Below are positions 1 through 7,726 of a stretch of 14,697 nt of DNA, in pieces. Below the pieces are notes generated by a model. It did no database searches, was not told the DNA's origin, and was given only the letters and a program-made list of their open reading frames with translations. Source of the stretch: Chloroflexota bacterium (GTDB lineage Bacteria > Chloroflexota > Anaerolineae > Aggregatilineales > UBA2796); assembly GCA_003695215.1 (NCBI GenBank), contig RFIM01000201.1, forward strand, positions 1 through 14,697, written 5' to 3'. The first letter of the stretch is position 1; each line of letters opens with the position of its first letter. The translations under genes were made by a program, and so were the position numbers.

Positions 1-230
1 GCGTGAATGTCGGCGTGCTAGTCGGCGTCGGCGTGAACGTCGGCGTGCTAGTCGGCGTCGGCGTGAACGTCGGCGTGCTAGTCGGCGTCGGTGTGAACGT
101 CGGCGTGCTGGTCGGCGTCGGTGTGAATGTCGGCGTGCTAGTCGGCGTCGGTGTGAACGTCGGCGTGTTGGTCGGCGTCGGCGTGGGCGTAGGTGTGTTG
201 GTCGGCGTAGGTGTGAACGTCGGCGTAGGT
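1..230 (-). repeat. 30-bp tandem repeat encoding Thr-Pro decapeptides
   Basis: Seven full 30-bp units (1-210) and a partial one (211-230) run without spacers. Each unit encodes ten residues on the minus strand, of the type PTPTSTPTFT, with S/N and F/P variation. Differences between units are mostly single-base changes, several silent. The array continues past the left edge, so its true copy number is not visible. It forms the disordered outer stalk of the FHA/SH3b protein. The 30-bp period is a multiple of three, so gain or loss of units would keep the frame. Confidence 0.95.
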
Positions 231-1861
231 GGAATTTGGTCGGCTTCAATGCTGCGCAGCTTATCGGGCGTGAAGTTGCTGCAAATGACTGCATTAGCGC
301 GTATCCAGCCGTTCTGATACTGCTCAGGTGCGGCAAGGCGAATCCACTGGGCGCTGGCATCGCGCCGATCGGGCACGTAGAAGAGGCCGCGCTGCGTCAC
401 ATCTAGCGCGGCGCGCACAGGGTAGATTTCGCCTGGGCCGCTGTGAAGGGTCACGCTTGCCTGATCGCCGCGCAGCTGGCAAGCAGGATCTTTAGCTTCC
501 AGGCGAAGTTCTTCGCGCACGGTCTCGCCATCATCGCCGCGCACCACAAGGCGCAAGATCACGTCGCCGAACGGCATGATCGTCATCATGTTGCTAGTCT
601 TGACAGATTGGTTAGGAAAAGGCCTACTGACGTTGTTACCCAAATCTTCTATCTCAAGCGTGACGGCTTGGGCATTCTCGATCTGCCAGGAGAAGTTGAG
701 CGATTGATCGACATTGCGCAAAAGCGTCATCGGCTGCACAGTGAAGGCGGCGATATTGGCAGCACGCGGGCGCGCCAGAAGCACGACCACTACGATCAAC
801 AAGAGCAGCGCAATGCCAACCAGCGCGCTGCTCAACAGGCTGCTCAGCAACGGCTTGATGATGGCCACACCAGGCACTGTGGCGAGGAACTTCGAATTGT
901 CTTGTGCCTGAGCCAGTACGTCAAAAGGCACGCGCTCGGTGCGGCCGAGCAAAATGCGCGATTTAGTGCGTATGTAGCCGCGCACGCGCTGCCGCTCGCC
1001 TGGCCCTAAAGTCAGCGCCGAAGGCTGAATATTGATCTCCAGCAGATCGTTCGCCGCCTTGCCAAACAGCGCGATCGGCAAAGGTGCGCTGCCTTGATTG
1101 TGCACGTACAGATCGAAAGGCGCAGGCAGCTCGACTTCGCTGTGCGCTAAAGCCATGCCAAAGCCGCTATAGGCGCGCACGGTCAGCGTGAACGCCACAG
1201 TAGTGCTCTGCTCAGGCGCGCGCTTAGAACGTACGGTCACGTGGATCGGATAATCGCCAGGCTTGCTATCGCTGCGGCGCAAGGGCTTGAAATGCAAAGT
1301 GACCCTGGCTGACTCCTCAGGGCGCACTTCCAGCTCAGGGCGGTCAAGGCGCACCCATTCGCGCGGCAAGCCTTCTACCTCAACCGTGTAGCGCTCAGAC
1401 TCCTGGCCGACGTTCTGGATGACTAGGGCAGCTTGCACATCTGCGCCCGGCGTGACGGGCATGTGCGGCGCTTCTAGCTCCACACGGAAGTTCAAGCCCG
1501 CTGCTTCAACGCGCTGCGTTGTATCTAGCGCGCTAACGGGCTGGGTCGGCACGTCATCCTGCAAGGGAATGAAAATTAGGCGCAGGTCGCCGATCTGAAT
1601 TTCCTCGCCGCCGCGCAAAATCACTGGCTCTTCAGGCTTGATGCGCTGGCCATCCACATAGGTGCCGTTGCCCGAGTCTTTATCGCGCAGCACCACCTGC
1701 CCATTTTCGTGCGAGATGGTAATGTGGTAGCGCGAAACGGACGTGGCATCTAGGGTGATATCATTGCCCGTCGATCGCCCGATTGCCACAATCGGTTTCT
1801 CAAGTCGATAGCTCTCTGAGGGCCCGTTTGGCCAGTAGACATCCAGTCTGCCGTACATCAT
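1..1861 (-). CDS. FHA / Ig-like / SH3b membrane protein with Thr-Pro tail (partial, C-terminus beyond window)
   Basis: The reading frame is open from ATG 1861 to the left edge, about 620 residues with no stop. The FHA domain spans about residues 5-100 with a complete phosphothreonine-binding set: G28-R29, S43, H46 and N65-G66-T67. Ig-like beta-rich segments follow (about 115-335), then one hydrophobic segment (about 344-362), another Ig-like segment, and an SH3b-like domain (about 458-530, ending near the motif GWIRAN). From about residue 543 the chain is Thr-Pro with F, S or N. The expected topology puts FHA inside and SH3b plus the Thr-Pro stalk outside, so it could link a cytoplasmic phosphosignal to the cell surface. 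GGAGG lies 10 nt upstream of ATG 1861; a second ATG follows at once at 1858. The gene diverges from the FHA-ABC exporter. Domain order is read by eye; the exact role is unknown. Confidence 0.85.
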   Translation of the reverse strand, partial: MMYGRLDVYWPNGPSESYRLEKPIVAIGRSTGNDITLDATSVSRYHITISHENGQVVLRDKDSGNGTYVDGQRIKPEEPVILRGGEEIQIGDLRLIFIPLQDDVPTQPVSALDTTQRVEAAGLNFRVELEAPHMPVTPGADVQAALVIQNVGQESERYTVEVEGLPREWVRLDRPELEVRPEESARVTLHFKPLRRSDSKPGDYPIHVTVRSKRAPEQSTTVAFTLTVRAYSGFGMALAHSEVELPAPFDLYVHNQGSAPLPIALFGKAANDLLEINIQPSALTLGPGERQRVRGYIRTKSRILLGRTERVPFDVLAQAQDNSKFLATVPGVAIIKPLLSSLLSSALVGIALLLLIVVVVLLARPRAANIAAFTVQPMTLLRNVDQSLNFSWQIENAQAVTLEIEDLGNNVSRPFPNQSVKTSNMMTIMPFGDVILRLVVRGDDGETVREELRLEAKDPACQLRGDQASVTLHSGPGEIYPVRAALDVTQRGLFYVPDRRDASAQWIRLAAPEQYQNGWIRANAVICSNFTPDKLRSIEADQIPPTPTFTPTPTNTPTPTPTPTNTPTFTPTPTSTPTFTPTPTSTPTFTPTPTSTPTFTPTPTSTPTFTPTPTSTPTFT

Positions 1862-1887
1862 TGCGCCCTATCCTCCAGTGCATGATC

Positions 1888-1917
1888 AGTCTACCACTAG
1901 ATCGGCAAAATCGGCAA
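1888..1917 (-). promoter_or_regulatory. Candidate sigma70-type promoter of the leftward FHA/SH3b gene
   Basis: On the minus strand, TTGCCG (1917-1912) and TAGACT (1893-1888) are separated by 18 bp. A TG one base before the -10 gives an extended -10. Transcription would start near 1881, leaving a leader of about 20 nt with GGAGG (1876-1872) before ATG 1861. Judged by eye only. Confidence 0.5.
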
Positions 1918-2148
1918 CACAGGTCGTTGGCACGCCAAAGCCGCATACTGGCTGCGCGCCGAGCGCGCAAGCAGAAAGCGTCTGCCCACAAGCGACGAGG
2001 CGCTCTATATCAAAATAGCGCTGAATAAAAGCGCATGAACATCAGCTCAGAAATTGTCGATAACTTTTCGATAACCTGTCGATAACTCGGCTCGGAATGT
2101 CGATAACTTTTTCGGTAAGCGCCATAGTCATAGAGCTCATGTTGATAT

Positions 2149-2175
2149 TGTCGATAACTTGCCAAGTTATCGACA
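2149..2175. repeat. Perfect palindrome of two box units
   Basis: The arms TGTCGATAACTT (2149-2160) and AAGTTATCGACA (2164-2175) are perfect 12-bp inverted copies around a GCC spacer. Each arm contains one full TTATCGACA box. As DNA it presents two sites in opposite orientation; as RNA it could form a 12-bp hairpin with a 3-nt loop. No T-run follows, so it is not a typical terminator. Confidence 0.9.
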
Positions 2176-2213
2176 GTCCAAATGTTGATAAGTATACTTT
2201 TGTAAGCTACTTC

Positions 2214-2267
2214 AAAACGCCATATATAGGCTCTGTGATTTATCATATAGCCCATATATGGCGTTTT
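2214..2267. repeat. Large AT-rich inverted repeat
   Basis: The 14-bp arm 2214-2227 (AAAACGCCATATAT) is perfectly complementary to 2254-2267. After one mismatch, GGCT (2229-2232) pairs with AGCC (2249-2252), leaving a 16-nt loop. The stem lies between the box at 2167-2175 and the one at 2298-2306. It could be a cruciform or strand-opening element, a protein-binding dyad, or the remains of a small mobile element; no target-site duplication was recognised. Confidence 0.85.
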
Positions 2268-2472
2268 AGCACATCTGTGCGCCATTTTTAGCCCAAGTTA
2301 TCGACATATCGACAGGCTCTACTACGGCTATCTGATGTGTAAAACCATATGTGCATAACTTGCTTGAATGGCGCGGCGCGGCACGGCTTGCAAAAAAGTT
2401 GCAAAAATCTCACAAAAGATTTGTTTGAAAAAAGAACGGCGCGCTGAGCTCGATAGTTTTCTAAAAGAACCT

Positions 2473-2504
2473 GCCATACAATTCAACCGAACAGAATGTA
2501 TGGC
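2473..2504 (+). promoter_or_regulatory. Leader dyad overlapping a candidate -10 of the exporter gene
   Basis: GCCATACA (2473-2480) and TGTATGGC (2497-2504) are perfect 8-bp inverted copies with a 16-bp spacer, ending 20 bp before ATG 2525. The left arm overlaps TACAAT (2477-2482), a fair -10 hexamer, although no good -35 is visible. Such placement suits a repressor operator or an mRNA hairpin near the ribosome-binding site. Function is inferred. Confidence 0.4.
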
Positions 2505-2524
2505 TAGCGCCTTGGAAAAGTAGT

Positions 2525-5215
2525 ATGCCTGAGAAAAACACGCTTTCTGTTAGCCGTAGCGAGATAGATAGCCACGAGCCGACTTTGCGCGTGCAGCCAG
2601 ATAACGGCGCGCCTTTCACGGCGCTCGTGGTGCAGCGCACGCTGAACATCGGCAGCGAGCCGCACCAAGATATCTCTCTACGAGCGCCTGGCATCGCCAC
2701 ACGCCATGCACGCTTGCTGCAAGAAGGCACAACCTACCGTATCTTCGATCTGACCAACGGCGGCGTGCTGGTCAACAACCAGCCTGTGGCGAGCGGCATC
2801 CTGCTGCGCGATGGTGATATCATCCGCCTGCAGGATCGCTCAGGCGTCGGCGCAACGCTCATTTTCTCCAATCCGATCGAGCGCGCACTGGGCAGCGAGT
2901 CCGTTGGGCGCACCTACCCGCTCGATGTCTCGCCGTGCATCATCGGGCGCGATCCTCAGGCGCATATCCACTTGAATTCGTTGGCGGTCTCGTGGCACCA
3001 TGCCATCATCACACGCCAAGGCAATGCACATGTCATCGTGGATGACCAAAGCGTCAATGGCACCTTCGTGAACGACAAAAAGTTGACGGCGCCGCATCGC
3101 CTGCGCCCAGACGACGTGATCCGCATTGATCAGGCGCTCTTCGTCTATAACGGCAAGGCGCTGACGCGTCTGGCAGCCGCACAGAAGCTGGAAATTGACG
3201 CCTACAACCTGAATATGCTCTACCGCTCAGGCTGGCTCGGGCGTGTGACGATCAAGACAATGCACGACGTCTCTATGGCCGTGCAACCGCGCGAGTTCGT
3301 GGCCATTATCGGTGGCAGCGGCTCAGGCAAATCTACCTTGCTGCGCGCCTTGAATGGCGCCCAGCCTGCCACCAGCGGCAAAGTCCTGATCAACGGCGAC
3401 GATCTCTACCAAAATTATGAGACCTATCAGCCGATCATCGGCTATGTGCCGCAAACCGACATCGTCCAGAATGGGCTGACCATCTACCAGACGCTCTACT
3501 ATGGCGCGAAGATGCGCTTTCCCAATGAGCCCGATGAATCGCGCCAACAACGCATCCAACGCGTGTTGGAAGCCCTTGAACTGACCGACTTCCGCGACCG
3601 CTTAGTCGGCAATTTGAGCGGCGGGCAGCGCAAGCGCGTCAGCATCGCCCTAGAGCTGATGGCAGAGCCGACTTTGCTGTTCATGGATGAGCCGTCCAGC
3701 GGGCTAGACCCAGGTTTGGATAGGTCGATGATGCTGACGCTGCGCCGCTTGGCGGACCGCGGTCATCTTGTGATCGTGGTCACGCACACCACGCTCAACA
3801 TTGAGCTGTGCGATCATGTCGCGCTGATGGCGCGCGGCTACCTAACCTACTTCGGCCCGCCCAAGCAGGCGCTCAAGTTCTTCCAGGCGCGCGACTACTC
3901 CGAGATTTATAACAAGGTCGCTACGCTGCCTGAGACGGCGCAATCCGTCAGCGAGACACTAGTCTTCTCGCCTTCGTCTTCGAAGATCGGCGGCGGTAAG
4001 TTCAATCCACACGAAGCGGCACGCCAATGGGCTGAGCGCTATCAGCGAACGTCTGAATACCATCAGTTTGTGAGCCAACGCCTGAAAGTGCACGGTCAGA
4101 GCGTCAAAGACTCAGCGCTGACCAACAAGAAACTACGGCGCGTGCGGCGTGGCTCACTGCTGCAACAAACGCGCACGCTAACCGAGCGCACAGTGGCGCT
4201 AGTGCGCCGCGATCTGCGCACGATCATCGCGCTGATGCTGGTCTTGCCGCTCGTAGCGCTCTTCTTGGGCTTGATCAGCTACGATACAGTCGAGGGTGGA
4301 CGCGGGCGCATGTTGGTAAGTCGTGGCACGCCACGCGACTACGCCTTGCTGATGGATCGGGTGCCTGTGGCGCCTGTGGCGCCTGTGACGGCTGCTGAGG
4401 GCATTGAGGAGGCAGCGCCATCTGAGCCGAGCAGCGCGCGCCGCGCTGCGCCGACAGTCAACTCAGTTGGCATGTTTGTGCCGGCCTCAGAGGCAGAGCG
4501 CGTGCTATTCATCCTGGCATTGGCAGTGGCGCTCTTCGGCGTCTTCGCCTCAGCCTACGTGATCGTAGTCGAGAAGAGCCTGTTCCTGCGCGAGCGTATG
4601 GTCAATTTGCGCATCACAGCCTATCTTGCCTCTAAGTTCATCGTGTACGGCACTTTGGCTGTCATCAGTTGCCTTGTGGCGCTAGCGCTGTTCTCGCTCG
4701 GCGTGGAGCTGCCGCAGCAGGGCATTTTGCTGAACGGCTATGTGGAGCTGTTGATCACAATGGCGCTGACGGCGTTGGCAGGCGTCAGCCTCGGCTTGCT
4801 GATCTCAGCGCTCAATCGGCAAGTCAATGCGGTCACCTACTTGGTGTTGGCAGTGTTGTTCGTGCAAATCTTATTCCCGGGCGTGTTGTTCAAGATGGAA
4901 GGCGCGCTAGAGCCAATCGCGCGCCTGACTATGACGCGCTGGGCGCTTGAGGCGTTAGGCGGCACAGCGGACATGCTGCAGCGCAACACCGAAGGGCGCA
5001 TTGTAGTGGCAGCGCAAGCGGTTAATCCGAAAACGAACCGACCGCTGCCGAATGCACCGCTGACGCGCCAATTCTTCCCTGCGCCACCTGCCTTGAGCGT
5101 GCGCTATGCCACGAACGCCGCTGAATTAGCGGCACGCTGGCTGGCATTGATGGGCTTTTCGGCCATCTTCCTGACGGCGAGTCATTTCGCGCTGCGCCGC
5201 AACGAGCCGTTTTAA
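2525..5215 (+). CDS. FHA-FHA-ABC exporter, ATPase and permease fused
   Basis: This 896-residue protein is an ABC half-transporter of the ABCG-like/ABC-2 type with two N-terminal FHA domains. FHA1 (about 20-115) has G43-S44 where the phosphothreonine-contacting Gly-Arg is expected. FHA2 (about 125-210) is intact, with G141-R142 and N178-G179-T180. The ATPase (about 235-455) shows Walker A at 263-271, signature LSGGQ at 364-368, Walker B ending in D388-E389, and H-loop H421. The permease half has about six membrane segments (from 550, 655, 700, 735, 765 and 870), with a Pro/Ala-rich outer loop at about 580-650. It probably exports a lipid, glycolipid or similar compound as a dimer, gated by phosphoprotein binding as for Rv1747. 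The substrate is unknown. ATG 2525 has a weak GGAAAAG upstream. The protease gene follows after 18 bp, probably in one operon. Confidence 0.92.
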   Translation: MPEKNTLSVSRSEIDSHEPTLRVQPDNGAPFTALVVQRTLNIGSEPHQDISLRAPGIATRHARLLQEGTTYRIFDLTNGGVLVNNQPVASGILLRDGDIIRLQDRSGVGATLIFSNPIERALGSESVGRTYPLDVSPCIIGRDPQAHIHLNSLAVSWHHAIITRQGNAHVIVDDQSVNGTFVNDKKLTAPHRLRPDDVIRIDQALFVYNGKALTRLAAAQKLEIDAYNLNMLYRSGWLGRVTIKTMHDVSMAVQPREFVAIIGGSGSGKSTLLRALNGAQPATSGKVLINGDDLYQNYETYQPIIGYVPQTDIVQNGLTIYQTLYYGAKMRFPNEPDESRQQRIQRVLEALELTDFRDRLVGNLSGGQRKRVSIALELMAEPTLLFMDEPSSGLDPGLDRSMMLTLRRLADRGHLVIVVTHTTLNIELCDHVALMARGYLTYFGPPKQALKFFQARDYSEIYNKVATLPETAQSVSETLVFSPSSSKIGGGKFNPHEAARQWAERYQRTSEYHQFVSQRLKVHGQSVKDSALTNKKLRRVRRGSLLQQTRTLTERTVALVRRDLRTIIALMLVLPLVALFLGLISYDTVEGGRGRMLVSRGTPRDYALLMDRVPVAPVAPVTAAEGIEEAAPSEPSSARRAAPTVNSVGMFVPASEAERVLFILALAVALFGVFASAYVIVVEKSLFLRERMVNLRITAYLASKFIVYGTLAVISCLVALALFSLGVELPQQGILLNGYVELLITMALTALAGVSLGLLISALNRQVNAVTYLVLAVLFVQILFPGVLFKMEGALEPIARLTMTRWALEALGGTADMLQRNTEGRIVVAAQAVNPKTNRPLPNAPLTRQFFPAPPALSVRYATNAAELAARWLALMGFSAIFLTASHFALRRNEPF

Positions 5216-5233
5216 TTCACGGAGGTTTCTAGA

Positions 5234-7633
5234 ATGAAACGCATTATCTTTTTCGCTTTGCTGATGGCAGCTGCGCTGTTTTTCGGCATGATCGCCAGCT
5301 TGCCCAGCTACGTCTCAGCCGAGCCGCCTGCACAAGCCACGCCAACGCCCGAAGGCATTCAGATTGAGCCTGAGAGCCCGACGCCGACGCCTGTGGTGCC
5401 GAAATTGCAGCCGCCAGATGAGGGCGACACGTCGCCTGTCTTTGTGCCGCCGCCAAGCCTGGATGAGCTGCTTGAGCAGTTCCCTGACCTGAAGCCGTAC
5501 CTCGATCAAGTGCGCCAGAGCGTCCTTGCTGATCTGGACATGGCTGAGCTATACCGCCGCGTCTTCCAGGTTTACGATGCGCACGGCGCTGCAGGTGTCG
5601 CCGCTTTCTTAAAGGATAGCGGCATTTTGGAGAAGCTGAACATCCCGCTCAGCTATCTCGACTTGCTGATCGCTTTCGATCAAGGTGGCTTGGAAGCTGT
5701 AGAAGAGCTTGCGCGCACGCGCCGCTTGATCAACGACGCCGATGAGCTGGTCGCCTATCTGCTGGTGGACGATCCTGCCAATGTCGAGGCGCTCAAGAAA
5801 GACCTTGAGGAGAATCTCGGCGTGAGCGTCTACGATTTCGATCCGACTACTGATGAAGTCGAGATCGGCATACCGTTGGCGCTCTTGGCGCAGTATCAGA
5901 CGCCTGGCACCTTGCTCAGCTATCTGGTGGCGATTGGCAATGCCGAGCATGTGGTCAGTTGGCGTCTGCCGACTCCTGCTGTGACGGGCAGCCTTGGCCT
6001 GCAGCGCAGCAGCAGCCCGATTGCGCGCACTATCGGTGCGGACGCTTGGCATGCAGCAGGGATCACGGGCAAGGGCGTGCGCGTCGCCATCGTGGACTTA
6101 GGCTTTGGCGGCGTCAAACGCTTGCTTGGCAAAGATTTGCCGGCCACAGTCAAGACGAACATCCCAATTGATCGCATGGATCGGCAAGAGGAAAATCATG
6201 GCACGGCTGTGGCAGCCGTGGTGCATCGTGTGGCGCCGCAAGCTGAGCTTTATCTGGCTTTTGAAGATAGTACCTCGAGCGGTTTTGCTAAAGTGCTGCA
6301 ATGGCTGGAAGATAACAAAGTGCAAGTGGTCAATTACTCAGTCTCGCAGCTGATCGGCCCGCGCGATGGCTCTTCCTACACCACACAGCTGGTCGAGCTG
6401 TTCATGCGGCGCACCGGCGCGCTGTGGATCAACTCAGCGGGCAACTATGCCCAATCGCATACGCTCTTTGAGTTCAATCCAGGCCCGAAAGGCGTTCACC
6501 TTTACTCGAGAAATCGCAATCTGCTGCCCTTCCAGACCTTTGCGCCTCTCACAACGATTGCCATGAATTGGAATGGCAATTGGAAAGGCGGCGAGGACAC
6601 AGAATACATCTTCGTGGTGTTGGATAAGAACGGCAAAGAAGTGGCCGCAGCAGCGGAGCAGCGGCGCGGCAAACGCAACCATTTCCCGTTCCAGATTCTG
6701 AACTTCCGCTCCAAACCAGGCGAGATTTACTTCCTTGGTGTGGTGCGCACGCGCGGCACGACCAATCACCTGATCGATATCATCATCACGAACAGCGAAA
6801 TTCCGCCTTGGGCGCAGGTATCGCAATACAGCATTCCCACGCCCGCCGATTCGGCGAGTGTGCTGACTGTTGGCGCAACCGACCTGAACGGCCGCCAAAT
6901 CGAGTTTTACAGCTCGCAGGGCCCAACTCAAGATGAGCGGCTGAAGCCCGATCTCAGCGCGCCGACCAACGAGGTTGTGCCTGGCTACGGTCGCGGTTTC
7001 AGCGGCACCTCGGGCGCGGCGCCTGTGGCCGCGGGCGCCGCAGCACTTGTACTGCAAGCTAATCCGAGCCTGAGCAATGCGCAGCTCAGGGCATTTTTGA
7101 TGCAGAGCGTGATCGATCTGGGCGATCGAGGCCCCGACGTTATCTATGGCACAGGCCGCCTGATGTTGCCGCCGCCTGAGCAGATCGATCCCGATGAAGG
7201 CAACGTGCTAGGCGAAGACGGCGAGAGCGCGAGTGATGAAGACAAGGTGACCATTAGCGACGTGCGAGCGCAATTCAACGTCAAAGTGCGCGGAGTCGTC
7301 GGCATGAGCATCAACACGTCGCTCACTTTGCGGAACTACACAGGCAATCGCCTGGCTGTAATAGCACTTTTCACCGACTTGGACGGCAACGATCTTGAGA
7401 GTGCGCTGGAGGATTACACGCTCTTTGATACAATCGCCACAGGGCGCCTTGTGGAGGTGCGCGGCAGGCGAAACCGCTTCGAAGGCATCAGCTTGTTCAT
7501 CCCGAACGAAGCCTTCAAGAACGTGCGCGAGTCGCGCATCCAATTCTTCATCGCCGTCTACGATCTGAGCGATGAGAATTATCCCGTGCTGCTTGGCACG
7601 AGCGAAGCCTTCACCTTGCGCTTGCGCCGCTAA
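5234..7633 (+). CDS. Secreted subtilisin-like serine protease (family S8)
   Basis: This 799-residue protein has an N-terminal signal sequence (charged start, hydrophobic core to about residue 28, likely cleavage after YVSA). A Thr/Pro/Glu-rich linker follows, then a largely helical region (about 75-250) not recognised, possibly a propeptide or interaction domain. The S8 catalytic domain spans about 265-640: Asp288 in VAIVDLGF, His322 in NHGTAVA, oxyanion Asn404 or a neighbour in INSAGN, and Ser593 in GTSGAAP. A C-terminal beta-rich region (about 670-799) is probably an adhesion or stability domain. A strong GGAGG precedes ATG 5234 and the exporter gene ends 18 bp upstream, which implies co-transcription. 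It should act outside the membrane, on unknown proteins. Intact triad motifs argue for an active enzyme. Confidence 0.93.
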   Translation: MKRIIFFALLMAAALFFGMIASLPSYVSAEPPAQATPTPEGIQIEPESPTPTPVVPKLQPPDEGDTSPVFVPPPSLDELLEQFPDLKPYLDQVRQSVLADLDMAELYRRVFQVYDAHGAAGVAAFLKDSGILEKLNIPLSYLDLLIAFDQGGLEAVEELARTRRLINDADELVAYLLVDDPANVEALKKDLEENLGVSVYDFDPTTDEVEIGIPLALLAQYQTPGTLLSYLVAIGNAEHVVSWRLPTPAVTGSLGLQRSSSPIARTIGADAWHAAGITGKGVRVAIVDLGFGGVKRLLGKDLPATVKTNIPIDRMDRQEENHGTAVAAVVHRVAPQAELYLAFEDSTSSGFAKVLQWLEDNKVQVVNYSVSQLIGPRDGSSYTTQLVELFMRRTGALWINSAGNYAQSHTLFEFNPGPKGVHLYSRNRNLLPFQTFAPLTTIAMNWNGNWKGGEDTEYIFVVLDKNGKEVAAAAEQRRGKRNHFPFQILNFRSKPGEIYFLGVVRTRGTTNHLIDIIITNSEIPPWAQVSQYSIPTPADSASVLTVGATDLNGRQIEFYSSQGPTQDERLKPDLSAPTNEVVPGYGRGFSGTSGAAPVAAGAAALVLQANPSLSNAQLRAFLMQSVIDLGDRGPDVIYGTGRLMLPPPEQIDPDEGNVLGEDGESASDEDKVTISDVRAQFNVKVRGVVGMSINTSLTLRNYTGNRLAVIALFTDLDGNDLESALEDYTLFDTIATGRLVEVRGRRNRFEGISLFIPNEAFKNVRESRIQFFIAVYDLSDENYPVLLGTSEAFTLRLRR

Positions 7634-7648
7634 CAGCGCAATGCTCGG

Positions 7649-7676
7649 GCGCCTGGGCCAGCCTCGGCTCAGGCGC
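7649..7676 (+). terminator. Candidate hairpin terminator after the protease gene
   Basis: GCGCCTG (7649-7655) pairs with CAGGCGC (7670-7676), and two more pairs, one a G-T, extend the stem. It lies 15 bp after the protease stop. The following bases are T-rich (TTGTTGTCT) but not a clean T-run, so termination strength is uncertain. Confidence 0.5.
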
Positions 7677-7726
7677 TTGTTGTCTGGCAGGCTGCACACA
7701 GCATAGCATTTCAAGTCCCTCTGAGA

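Larger units (their letters stand above)
2055..2358. promoter_or_regulatory. Cluster of DnaA-box-like 9-mers (candidate replication origin or operator array)
   Basis: The 9-mer TTATCGACA or its complement TGTCGATAA occurs exactly six times: 2055-2063, 2077-2085, 2098-2106, 2149-2157, 2167-2175 and 2298-2306. Near copies lie at 2066-2074, 2110-2118, 2183-2191 and 2306-2314. The unit differs at one position from the DnaA box TTATCCACA. At 2350-2358, TGTGCATAA is the complement of TTATGCACA, which fits the relaxed consensus TTWTNCACA. Starts at 2055, 2066, 2077 and 2098 are spaced 11, 11 and 21 bp, so those boxes face one side of the helix. AT-rich DNA lies among and beside them. The cluster is certain; the origin function is inference, and no dnaA or dnaN is in the window. 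A regulator binding site array is the main alternative. Confidence 0.45.
1862..2524. other. 663-bp non-coding region between divergent FHA genes
   Basis: No convincing gene lies here. The short open frames have compositions dictated by repeats and no ribosome-binding site. The left part (1862-2040) is G+C-rich like the coding DNA. From about 2041 to 2440 the sequence becomes markedly AT-rich and contains repeated TGTCGATAA boxes, palindromes and two TTGCAAAAA repeats 11 bp apart (2388 and 2399). The right end holds the leader dyad of the exporter gene. The region must carry promoters for both flanking genes, and it could also be a replication origin or an operator array. Confidence 0.8.

Noticed and set aside
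1..230. CRISPR array
   Set aside because: The 30-bp units are directly adjacent with no unique spacers and are in frame with a protein.
3..317. Plus-strand open frame coding a Gly-Val repeat protein
   Set aside because: It is the reverse strand of the Thr-Pro repeat; the minus frame continues into clear FHA and SH3b domains with a ribosome-binding site and promoter.
443..1009. Plus-strand open frame of 188 codons
   Set aside because: It lies opposite the FHA/SH3b gene, has no recognisable domain and reflects the high G+C content.
1783..2028. Small plus-strand gene overlapping the FHA/SH3b start
   Set aside because: Composition is arginine-rich and unstructured, and it overlaps a well-supported promoter and gene start on the other strand.
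2010..2285. Small minus-strand gene in the intergenic region
   Set aside because: Its repeated YRQ-like residues come from the DNA boxes, and no ribosome-binding site is seen.
2388..2423. Two TTGCAAAAA repeats and a 6-bp inverted repeat as a terminator or promoter
   Set aside because: The stem is short and A-rich, and no matching hexamer pair was found; it is noted only as part of the AT-rich zone.
4363..4389. Three 9-bp repeats (GCCTGTGGC) in the exporter gene
   Set aside because: They only encode a Pro-Val-Ala stretch in a disordered outer loop and are too short to suggest a separate element.
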